Source: Roseiarcus sp963813195
Lineage (GTDB): Bacteria > Pseudomonadota > Alphaproteobacteria > Rhizobiales > Beijerinckiaceae
Length of the DNA: 64,000 nt
NCBI GenBank assembly: GCA_963813195.1
Contig: CAWEYC010000015.1
Coordinates: forward strand, 377,651 to 441,650
Direction: 5' to 3'
Shown piece by piece: positions 34,153-44,504 of the stretch (its first letter is position 1; the number at the start of each line of letters is the position of its first letter). Both the position numbers and the translations under genes were made by a program. A model generated the notes under the pieces. That model was not told where the DNA came from. It saw nothing but the letters and a program-made list of their open reading frames with translations, and did no database searches.

Positions 34153-34167
34153 TTTCCGATTCTGCGC
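34145..34167 (+). promoter_or_regulatory. FixJ-like box i, upstream of phosphoketolase
   Basis: GGAGTAATTTCCGATTCTGC has the GTAATTTCC variant. The -10 is weak at the usual distance (CCGTGA), with GGCTAT slightly further. The phosphoketolase ATG is 123 bp downstream. Confidence 0.5.
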
Positions 34168-34289
34168 GGTCTGGGGAGACTCGCCGTGAGGCTATTTCCC
34201 GATGCAACAGGTCCGACGCTTCGGCGCTCGGTTTGTCAAGAACTCGCTTGGCGTCGATCCTGACGCGGCGCAACCAGAGGCACAGAACA

Positions 34290-36719
34290 ATGAACGTTCC
34301 GATCACGACGCGCGGATTACACCTTGTCGAAGAGACGCCTGACACCAACAGGGCGCAGGTCCCGCTGGATTCGCACGAATGGCGCCAACTCGACGCCTAT
34401 TGGCGCGCCGCCAACTATCTCTCCGTCGGCCAGATCTATCTCTATGAAAACCCGATGCTGCGCGAACCGCTGACGCTGGCCCACGTCAAGCCCCTGGTGG
34501 TCGGGCATTGGGGAACGACGCCCGGGCAGAATTTCATTTACGTTCACCTGAACCGCGCGATCAAACTGCACGATCTCGACATGATCTACATCGCCGGTCC
34601 CGGCCATGGCGGGCCGGCGCTTGTCGCCAACACCTATCTCGAGGGAAGCTATAGCGAAATCTATCCCGACATCAGCAGGGACGAAGCCGGAATGAAGCGG
34701 CTGTTCAAGCAGTTTTCGTTCCCCGGCGGCATTTCGAGCCATGTGGCCCCCTCGACGCCGGGCTCGATTCATGAAGGCGGCGAACTCGGCTATTCCCTCA
34801 GCCACGCCTTCGGCGCGGCGTTCGACAATCCCGGTCTGATCGTCGCCTGTATCGTCGGCGACGGCGAGGCCGAAACAGGGCCTTTGGCGACGGCCTGGCA
34901 CTCCAACAAGTTTCTCGATCCGATCGCCGACGGCGCCGTCTTGCCGATCCTGCATCTCAACGGCTTCAAAATCAGCAATCCGACGATCCTCGCCCGAATA
35001 GAACGCGAGGAGCTGGAGAAGTTCTTCCAGGGCTGCGGCTGGACGCCGTTATTCGTAGAGGGCGACGACCCGGAGACGATGCATGGTCTCATGGCGGCGA
35101 CCCTGGAAGAAGCCGTCGCCCAGATCCATGCGATTCAAAAGAACGCCCGGGAGAACAACGACGCGACGCGGCCGCGTTGGCCGATGATCGTCCTCAGGTC
35201 GCCGAAAGGCTGGACCGGGCCGAAAATGGTCGACGGACTGCCGATCGAAGGCACGTTCCGCGCTCACCAGGTCCCCATACTTGTCGATGGCAAGCATCCC
35301 GACCATGTCGCGCTGCTCGAGAGCTGGATGAAGAGCTACAAGGCGGACGAACTGTTCGACGAGAACGGCGCCCTGAGAACCGAATTGGCCTCGTTGGCGC
35401 CGAAGGGCGAGCGCCGCATGGGCGCAAACCCTCACGCCAACGGCGGGATGCTCCTGCGCGACCTGCGAATCCCCGACTTTCGCAATCACGCGGTGCAGGT
35501 CCCCTCGCCCGGCGCCGTCGCCGCGCAGGATACGCTGGTGCTCGGCAAGTTCCTGCGCGACGTCACGCGCCTCAACGAGGACAAACGCAATTTCCGCATC
35601 TTCGGCCCCGACGAGACGCTCTCCAATCTACTGGGCGACGTCTTTGAAGTCACCAATAGGCAATGGGACGCCCGCAAGGTCGACGGCGACGAGTTTCTCG
35701 CGCCCAACGGCCGCGTCGTGGACTCCCAACTCAGCGAACATCAATGCGAGGGATGGCTCGAGGGCTATCTGCTGACCGGCCGGCACGGCTTGTTCAACAG
35801 CTACGAGGCCTTCATCCGCATCGTCGATTCGATGTTCAGCCAGCACGCCAAATGGCTGAAGGTCACCCTCGAACTGCCGTGGCGGCGCAAGATAGCGTCC
35901 CTGAACTACCTGCTCGCCTCGCACGTCTGGCAACAGGACCACAACGGCTTCACCCACCAGGACCCCGGTTTCCTTGATCACGTCATCAACAAAAAGGCGG
36001 ATGTGGTGAGGGTCTATCTGCCCCCGGACGCCAACTGCCTTTTGTCGGTTTTCGACCACTGCCTGCGAAGCCGCCATTACGTCAACGTCGTCGTGGCCGG
36101 GAAACACGCTCTCCCGCAATGGCTATCGATGGAGCAAGCTGTCGTTCATTGCACCGAGGGCATCGGCATCTGGCAATGGGCGAGCAACGATCAGGACGCT
36201 GAACCCGACGTCGTGATGGCTTGTTGCGGCGACACGCCGACGCTCGAGGTGCTGGCGGCGGTATCCATCCTGCGTGAAAACCTGCCGGACGTGAAAATTC
36301 GCGTCATCAACGTCGTCGATCTGATGCGGCTCCAGCCTTGCGCGGAGCATCCGCACGGCTTGAGCGAAATCGATTACGACTCGCTGTTTACGAGGGACAA
36401 GCCGATCATCTTCGGATTTCATGGATATGCCTCGCTCGTGCACGGGCTGACCTACCGACGGAGCAACCGACGTCTCCATGTCCGGGGTTACAAAGAGGAA
36501 GGCACAATCACGACGGCCTTCGATATGCGCGTGCAAAACGAGATCGATCGCTTCCACCTCGTGCAGGACGTCGTCGACAATCTGGAGCATCTGGGCAGCA
36601 AAGGCGCGTATCTCAAGCAGAAGATGCGTGACAAGCTGATCGAGCACAAGCACTTCATCGACGCGCACGGTGAGGATCTGCCGGAAATCCGCGATTGGAA
36701 ATGGACCCACGTGGCGTGA
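34290..36719 (+). CDS. xfp: Xylulose-5-phosphate/fructose-6-phosphate phosphoketolase
   Basis: This TPP enzyme cleaves xylulose 5-phosphate (and often fructose 6-phosphate) with phosphate to acetyl phosphate plus an aldose phosphate. The 809-residue length fits the family. Visible motifs: HWGTTPGQNFIYVHLNR, GPGHGGPALVANTYLEGSY, SHVAPSTPGSIHEGGELGYS, GDGEAETGPLATAWH (TPP/Mg binding) and NFRIFGPDETLSN. The ATG at 34290 is chosen because homology starts there. Acetyl phosphate would feed the acetate kinase encoded upstream on the other strand. A FixJ-like box lies 123 bp upstream. Confidence 0.96.
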   Translation: MNVPITTRGLHLVEETPDTNRAQVPLDSHEWRQLDAYWRAANYLSVGQIYLYENPMLREPLTLAHVKPLVVGHWGTTPGQNFIYVHLNRAIKLHDLDMIYIAGPGHGGPALVANTYLEGSYSEIYPDISRDEAGMKRLFKQFSFPGGISSHVAPSTPGSIHEGGELGYSLSHAFGAAFDNPGLIVACIVGDGEAETGPLATAWHSNKFLDPIADGAVLPILHLNGFKISNPTILARIEREELEKFFQGCGWTPLFVEGDDPETMHGLMAATLEEAVAQIHAIQKNARENNDATRPRWPMIVLRSPKGWTGPKMVDGLPIEGTFRAHQVPILVDGKHPDHVALLESWMKSYKADELFDENGALRTELASLAPKGERRMGANPHANGGMLLRDLRIPDFRNHAVQVPSPGAVAAQDTLVLGKFLRDVTRLNEDKRNFRIFGPDETLSNLLGDVFEVTNRQWDARKVDGDEFLAPNGRVVDSQLSEHQCEGWLEGYLLTGRHGLFNSYEAFIRIVDSMFSQHAKWLKVTLELPWRRKIASLNYLLASHVWQQDHNGFTHQDPGFLDHVINKKADVVRVYLPPDANCLLSVFDHCLRSRHYVNVVVAGKHALPQWLSMEQAVVHCTEGIGIWQWASNDQDAEPDVVMACCGDTPTLEVLAAVSILRENLPDVKIRVINVVDLMRLQPCAEHPHGLSEIDYDSLFTRDKPIIFGFHGYASLVHGLTYRRSNRRLHVRGYKEEGTITTAFDMRVQNEIDRFHLVQDVVDNLEHLGSKGAYLKQKMRDKLIEHKHFIDAHGEDLPEIRDWKWTHVA

Positions 36720-36741
36720 CTGAAAGAGCGGCCGAGGCTTT

Positions 36742-36869
36742 GTCATGTCTGGACGGCGCCCGCTGATCAAGGGTTATTTTCGGCATTGCGCAGGTCGTGG
36801 GTGCGGTCATGTCTGGACGGCGCCCGCTGATCAAGGGTTATTTTCGGCATTGCGCAGGTCGTGGGTGCG
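36742..36869. repeat. Two tandem copies of a 64-bp unit at an IS end
   Basis: Units begin GTCATGTCTGG at 36742 and 36806; a third start, GTCATGTCTTCGG at 36870, continues into the IS. Each unit contains one terminal repeat of IS1111-like copy 3. In copy 1 the unit is single. Confidence 0.9.
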
Positions 36870-38241
36870 GTCATGTCTTCGGCCTTTTGCGCGGAGAATA
36901 GAGTCCGCCGGCCCTGATGTTGTCCGCTGATCCGTTGCCTCAATCAGAGTAGCGCGCTTAGTGCGCAGACAAAGCCACGGGCTTCGGGATCAATCCGCTT
37001 TCCTGCACATCACCTCTTGGTCACCCTCGACTTCTCCTGGCGAAGCTCTTGCTTCGTCCAGCGCCGCCTTGGCTTTTCGTCAGCCTTGGCCGCGAACCTG
37101 GCCGGCGCTCCTTACGCCGGAATCTCCCGATAAGTGGTCTTGCCGCGCAGAATCGCGAAGGCGATGCGCGCCATTTTGTTGGCGAGCGCCACGGCGACGA
37201 GCTTGAAGGGCTTCTTTTCGATCAGCTTCTTGGCCCACATCCGCAGCGGGTCGGTGTGTGGCTTACGGTGAAACAGCACGGCATGCGCGCCCACGACGAG
37301 CAATTTGCGCAAATCTCGATTGCCCATCTTCGAGATGCGCCCAAGCCGTTGCTTGCCGCCCGAGGAGTTCTGCTTCGGCGTCAGCCCGAGGAAGGCGGCG
37401 AATTCGCGCGGGCCCGCGAAGCTGGACGCATCCTGAACGCTCGCCGCCATCGCCGAGGCGGTGATGGGTCCGAAGCCGGGAATGCTCATCAGCCGGCGCG
37501 CCGTTTCGTCCTTCTGGGCCATCTTGGCGATAGCGCGATCGAGCCGCGCAATCGCTTCGTCGAGGTTCCGCAATTGCACCACCAGCGGCGCCAGCGCCTC
37601 GGATACGACAAGCGGTATCGTCTCGTCGCCCGCCTCGATGCGATCAGCCAGTTCGCGGGCGTATCGCGGCCCTTGCGCCGCGATCACGCCGATCTCGGTC
37701 AAATGGCCTCGCAGCCCATTGATCAGCTGCGTTCGCTGGGAAACCAACATCTCGCGCGCCTTGTGACGCATCATTATGGCTTGGTTCTCCAACGAGCGCA
37801 CGCCGACAAATCGCATCGAAGGCCGTGTCACCGCCTCGCAAATCGCCGTCGCATCCGCCGCGTCGTTCTTCTGTCGGCGCACATAGGGCTTCACGTAAGC
37901 AGGAGGCATCATTCGGGCATCATGCCCAAGCTTGATCAGCTCGCGCGCCCAGTGATGCGCCGACCCGCAGGCCTCGAGCCCCACCAGGCAGGGCGGCAGC
38001 GAAGCGAAAAACTCCAGCAGCTTGTTGCGCCTGATCGCCTTGGCCACGACAACGCGCCCTGAAGCATCAATGCAGTGAACCTGAAAAACGTGCTTGGCCA
38101 GATCGAGGCCAACGGTCGTGACAGACGAGAAATCGGTGATAGACTTTGCCATGGACGGTGCCCCTTTCAGATGTGTTGCTCAACGACAACCATCTTGGCA
38201 CAGCTCTCAATCGAGCCAGATGCCGGTGCGGGCGCCGTCCA
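36750..38241 (-). mobile_element. IS110 family (IS1111-like) element, copy 3
   Basis: Ends carry TGGACGGCGCCCGC (36750-36763) and its complement (38228-38241). The element is diverged from copies 1 and 2 at many sites and has a duplicated 64-bp end. The 3' non-coding segment (to 37111) is retained. It again abuts the 3' end of an IS6-type transposase remnant. Confidence 0.8.
37112..38152 (-). CDS. IS110 family transposase (copy 3)
   Basis: A 346-residue transposase starting MAKSITDFSSVTTVGLDLAK. It keeps the DEDD motifs (KNDAADATAI) and the serine domain (KQNSSGGKQRLG). Sequence differs from copies 1 and 2 at many residues (for example VQDASSFAG for IQDTSSFAG), so it is an older relative of the same IS type rather than a recent copy. 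Apparently intact. Confidence 0.92.
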   Translation of the reverse strand: MAKSITDFSSVTTVGLDLAKHVFQVHCIDASGRVVVAKAIRRNKLLEFFASLPPCLVGLEACGSAHHWARELIKLGHDARMMPPAYVKPYVRRQKNDAADATAICEAVTRPSMRFVGVRSLENQAIMMRHKAREMLVSQRTQLINGLRGHLTEIGVIAAQGPRYARELADRIEAGDETIPLVVSEALAPLVVQLRNLDEAIARLDRAIAKMAQKDETARRLMSIPGFGPITASAMAASVQDASSFAGPREFAAFLGLTPKQNSSGGKQRLGRISKMGNRDLRKLLVVGAHAVLFHRKPHTDPLRMWAKKLIEKKPFKLVAVALANKMARIAFAILRGKTTYREIPA

Positions 38242-38466
38242 CACCATCACAATATCGAAACGACGAAGTGAAGCGGGTTCGTTGCTCGCAACCCCAAGCG
38301 GCGGCGACGCCTTCGAGCCACGCGCTCATCGCCGCGGCGCGAAGCGTGCGATGCGTTGGGTTGAAGTGAGATGGCGTTGGACGTTGAAGGTATTGAAGAC
38401 GGTGGCGTGAATTGAGAAGAACTTCTGGGCTGAGCCAGGGCTTTTGAGTCTTTGCATCATGCTCCC
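38242..38466 (-). pseudogene. IS6 family transposase C-terminal remnant
   Basis: The minus strand reads SAQKFFSIHATVFNTFNVQR and HLTSTQRIARF, matching the end of rhizobial IS6-type transposases (usual form SVHAAVYNTFNVQRHL). The frame then breaks. Only the last ~70 codons remain, next to IS copy 3. Confidence 0.65.
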
Positions 38467-38962
38467 GTCGCCGAGTTGTAAATCGGCCGGGAACAAGTGA
38501 ACCCTGTCACCCTTGGCTCAACGCATTGAGTTGGCTTACGAAAATCAACTAGCCCCCCGGGATCCCGAACGGCGCCGATCGGGACCCCTTCGTCGTCGAC
38601 GCACATTAATGTTTAAATTCAGTGTGTTGTGCCCCCTTCGGGATGGGGTCCGCGGTCCGTTGCTGATTCACATCCTGGGGCTCCGCGACAGATCGGCGAC
38701 GCGAAAGGCTTATTCGCCCTCAATCTGAGAATCAGACCGCCGGTCGCGTGCACTTGCGAGGACGTGATCGCCATCGGCTGCTGCAACAAAGAGAGCGCCA
38801 ATGACCAGGCGATCCTCCATCCCTGTAGTTTCAGCTTGACCGGAGCCGACAACTTGCTGGAGCGCCAACTTGGATTCTTCACGCCTTAAGCCGTTCAAGG
38901 TCGCCGTATCTCGCAATACACCGCGCTGATATCGCCCTTCTCCATCCAACTCAGGAGCTATC
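38467..38962. other. Intergenic region, no gene supported
   Basis: Frames of 79-87 codons are open on both strands (38629-38889 plus; 38710-38949 and 38619-38882 minus) and exclude each other. None is recognised. The region is probably decayed sequence between the IS remnant and the PPK2 gene. Confidence 0.35.
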
Positions 38963-39832
38963 TCACTTCGCCAGCCGCTTTCGGATCGTCTTTAATTCAT
39001 GCTCACGCTCCGCGCTTGATTTTGGGTAGGTCATTTCAAGTGCTTCGAACGTATCGAGGACAATTTGGGATACGATTAACCGGGCGTTCTCTTTGTCGTC
39101 GGCGGGAACGACATACCAGGGCGCATCTCGGGTGCTTGTCGCACTGAGGCATTCCTCAAACGCCTTCATGTACTGCTTCCAGAATTTTCGCTCCTCGATG
39201 TCCGCAAGGCTGAATTTCCAGTTCTTTTCCGGCTCGTCGATGCGTTCGAGGAAGCGCTTTCGCTGCTCTTCGTTCGAGAGGTGGAGGTAGAACTTCACGA
39301 TTTGGGTTCGGTTGACATGGAGATGTCTCTCCAAATCCACGATCGACCGATACCGGTCGCGCCAGACCGTCTTGTCGTCGAGCGACGTGTCCGTGAGCCC
39401 TTCGCCGAGGAGAATCTCGGGATGCACCCGGACGATCAGCACTTCCTCGTAATAGGATCGGTTGAAGATGCCGATCCGACCGCGTTCTGGCAGATCGCGG
39501 GAGGTGCGCCAGAAGAAATCGTGTTCCAATTCGGCGGCGCTGGGATGTTTGAAGCTGAACACCTGGCAACCCTGGGGGTTGACCCCGGACATAACATGCC
39601 TGATGGCGCCGTCTTTTCCCGCCGCATCCATCGCCTGAAAGATCAGCAGGATGGCATGGCGATTTGTTGCATAGAGAAGCTCCTGTTGCGAACTCAGTTG
39701 CGCAACGTGCTCCTCCAGGAGCATTTGATAGTGCTCCTTCGACTTGTAGACGGGATCGACGATCGTCGGCCACTTCTCGAGATCGATCTCGTCTCCTTCG
39801 CGTACGCGAAAGTCCTTTGTGTGTATTTTCAT
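38963..39832 (-). CDS. ppk2: Polyphosphate kinase 2 family protein
   Basis: PPK2 enzymes transfer phosphate between polyphosphate and nucleotides. The 289-residue protein has Walker A (QAMDAAGKDGAIRHVM, residues 67-81), the adjacent SGVNPQGCQVFSFKHPS, a lid region with RDLPERGRIGIFNRSYYEEV, and Walker B-like residues. A one-domain enzyme of this length usually makes nucleotides from polyphosphate. The ATG at 39832 follows AGGAAGG. It lies 230 bp downstream of the proton ATPase on the same strand and may form a unit with it. Confidence 0.92.
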   Translation of the reverse strand: MKIHTKDFRVREGDEIDLEKWPTIVDPVYKSKEHYQMLLEEHVAQLSSQQELLYATNRHAILLIFQAMDAAGKDGAIRHVMSGVNPQGCQVFSFKHPSAAELEHDFFWRTSRDLPERGRIGIFNRSYYEEVLIVRVHPEILLGEGLTDTSLDDKTVWRDRYRSIVDLERHLHVNRTQIVKFYLHLSNEEQRKRFLERIDEPEKNWKFSLADIEERKFWKQYMKAFEECLSATSTRDAPWYVVPADDKENARLIVSQIVLDTFEALEMTYPKSSAEREHELKTIRKRLAK

Positions 39833-40063
39833 CGTCTTCCTTCCTGCGGTTTGGCAGCTTCTCTGCTCGCTTGGCGGTCGGCGGCGGCGTATCCGACGGC
39901 GTCTTCGCTTTGGCTCCCGGCTCAGGCTCGTCTTCGGGTTCACGCTCGGCTTTGGTTTGAGGCGCCTTCGGCGGTCGCGTTGGGCGCCTCAGCTTGGCTG
40001 ACCACCGCGGCGACGATACGGGCCCGGGCATCTTCCGACTCTTTGGCGAGGCCAGCCAGCAAG

Positions 40064-42604
<2,541 letters not shown>

Positions 42605-43072
42605 GACGGATGTCCTCCGAGATTTAGCTAAGGGCGAACGAGCGCCAGCGTGCGCTGCGTGATCACCAGTTCCGCGCGGGCCTGCGCATCAGTGGCGACA
42701 GAGAACGCCGAGCCGCTCGCCGTCGCGGCGGTGGAGCATTTCGTATGCGCGATGACGAAGTATGTCGTTTCCAGACGCGGTCGCGAATCGAATTGGAACG
42801 GCCTGCAATCGCGAGCCAAGCGGGTTCGTCGCAGTCGCCGCTTTCGACATCGACTCGTCCGCCATCGTCATGGATTTGTCCCTTTGTGATCGGTCGGTGG
42901 AGGCGCAACGTCTCGCCGCCAACGGGAACTCCATATCGATCGAACCGCCGGTAGGCGCACTGGCGCCGGCCAATCCCGCGAGAGCCGGTCGGAACAGATC
43001 AGTAGGGCTGGCCGTGGCGACGCGCTGCTTCAGTTGCGGAACAGCGGCTTTCGTCCAGGCGATCACTGCGCA
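42605..43072. other. Intergenic region, possible decayed gene
   Basis: Minus-strand frames hold phrases such as MADESMSKAATATNPLGSRL and QARAELVITQRTLALVRP in different frames, suggesting a small gene broken by frameshift upstream of the ATPase. I do not recognise the product. No FixJ-like box was found directly upstream of the ATPase start. Confidence 0.35.
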
Positions 43073-43918
43073 TCACGCGTTCGTTCCCGCCACGGCCAAG
43101 GAAGCCTCCGTCATGAGCGGGACTCGAGCATCGCCATTGGCGCGTGTCGATTTACCGGGTTTCTCAAGAAGCTCGAGGAACGGCCTGATGATGTCGATCG
43201 GCATGGGGAAGACGATGGTCGAATTCTGTTCCGCGCCGATCTCCGTGAGCGTTTGCAAGTAGCGCAATTGCATGGCGGCCGGGACGCTCGAGAGGATCTG
43301 AGCAGCGTTCACAAGGGTTTGCGAGGCTTGGAACTCGGCTTCCGCATGGATGATCTTGGCGCGACGGTCGCGTTCCGCCTCCGCCTGTTTGGCGATGGCG
43401 CGCACCATGTTTTCCGTGAGCTCGACGGTTCTGATCTCGACGTTGCTCACCTTGATTCCCCAGGTTTCGGTCTGGGCATCGAGGATGCTTTGGACGTCGG
43501 TGCTCAGCTTTTTTCGTTCAGAAAGCATCTCGTCGAGATCGTGCTGCCCCAGCACCGAGCGCAAGGTCGTCTGCGCCAGCATGTTCGTGGCGGGACGATA
43601 TTCCTGAACCTTGATGATGGCGCGCTCGGCATTGACGACATTGAAATAGAGAACCGCGTCCACCTTCATGGAGACGTTGTCACGCGAGATCACGTCCTGG
43701 CTCGGGATCTCGATGACCTGGATGCGCAAATCCACGCGCACCATTTCCTGGATGAAGGGGATCAGCAGCACCAGGCCGGGCCCCTTGACCTTTTGAAAGC
43801 GGCCAAGAGTGAAGACCACGGCGCGCTCGTATTCGCGCAATATTTTGACGCTCGCCGCAACCAGATAGACAGCTACGACCAAGGCGAAGAGGGGAGCATA
43901 CAGAATTGGGGAGAACAT
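43073..43918 (-). CDS. SPFH/stomatin-like membrane protein
   Basis: A 281-residue slipin/stomatin-type protein: one N-terminal membrane helix (LYAPLFALVVAVYLVAASVK), then the SPFH domain (REYERAVVFTLGRFQKVKGP, VDLRIQVIEIPSQDVISRDN, LRSVLGQHDLDEMLSERKKL) and a charged helical tail (AIAKQAEAERDRRAKIIHAE). Such proteins form membrane microdomain scaffolds. The ATG at 43918 follows GAAGGAGCG; the upstream frame to 44083 lacks homology. It is the first gene after a minus-strand FixJ-like box, with the ATPase and PPK2 genes downstream on the same strand. Confidence 0.9.
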   Translation of the reverse strand: MFSPILYAPLFALVVAVYLVAASVKILREYERAVVFTLGRFQKVKGPGLVLLIPFIQEMVRVDLRIQVIEIPSQDVISRDNVSMKVDAVLYFNVVNAERAIIKVQEYRPATNMLAQTTLRSVLGQHDLDEMLSERKKLSTDVQSILDAQTETWGIKVSNVEIRTVELTENMVRAIAKQAEAERDRRAKIIHAEAEFQASQTLVNAAQILSSVPAAMQLRYLQTLTEIGAEQNSTIVFPMPIDIIRPFLELLEKPGKSTRANGDARVPLMTEASLAVAGTNA

Positions 43919-44082
43919 GGCTTCGCTCCTTCGATGACAAGGCAAGCAGGTCTTCATCCCAGCGGTTGGGGCGAAGCTCTGGAATGGCTCGATCCCGGGC
44001 TCGGTTGGGGGACTGCCTAGGCGGATCGGATAGTCCAACGTCCACAGGTCGCGGAGCAGCATAGCCAGCGACGCCACCGCCA

Positions 44083-44105
44083 CGATAGGCTCGGAAACTA
44101 CCTAC
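44083..44105 (-). promoter_or_regulatory. FixJ-like box f, upstream of the SPFH gene, inside a dyad
   Basis: On the minus strand: GTAGGTAGTTTCCGAGCC, an exact core. CTATGC begins 37 nt after the GTA. The site is enclosed by 9-bp inverted arms CGATAGGCT (44083-44091) and AGCCTATCG (44106-44114). Confidence 0.65.
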
Positions 44106-44230
44106 AGCCTATCGACGGTCCTTCCGTGAGCAGGGACTCTACGGGTTTCCGTGAGGTAAGCGCCACGGTTCTGGCTATGCGCGGAAGCGGACGTCATTGA
44201 AACCTGATCGAACGTGCACTCCAATGATCG

Positions 44231-44488
44231 CTACCAGCGCCTGCCAAAGTAGCTTCCCCAACGGCATCTCCGCCCGCCTCCACCGTGAACCAAACGGATA
44301 ACTAGGAGGGGCAATATAGCGCCGACAGTGGCATTGATGATCGCAGCGACGATTTCAGCGCCAAGATGGATATCAATTTTAGGCAGTAGCGCACTGCCGA
44401 TGAAGGCCCCCGCAATTCCTACGATCAGATCACCTACAAGGCCTAGTGGCCCGAGTGCCCCCGGCGCTGCGCCGCGCGCTCTTCGCAA
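44231..44488 (-). CDS. GlsB/YeaQ/YmgE family stress membrane protein, N-terminus truncated
   Basis: The 85-codon frame holds the family core VGDLIVGIAGAFIGSALLP and LGAEIVAAIINATVGAILPL followed by LLVIRLV. The usual first membrane helix is missing, and the only start is a TTG at 44488 inside a low-complexity leader (RRARGAAPGALGPLG). The break coincides with the edge of the ParB-like/methylase gene on the other strand. The family is small, membrane-bound and stress-induced. Probably not functional. Confidence 0.65.
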   Translation of the reverse strand: MRRARGAAPGALGPLGLVGDLIVGIAGAFIGSALLPKIDIHLGAEIVAAIINATVGAILPLLVIRLVHGGGGRRCRWGSYFGRRW

Positions 44489-44504
44489 TGACAGGTTCCC
44501 CGCG

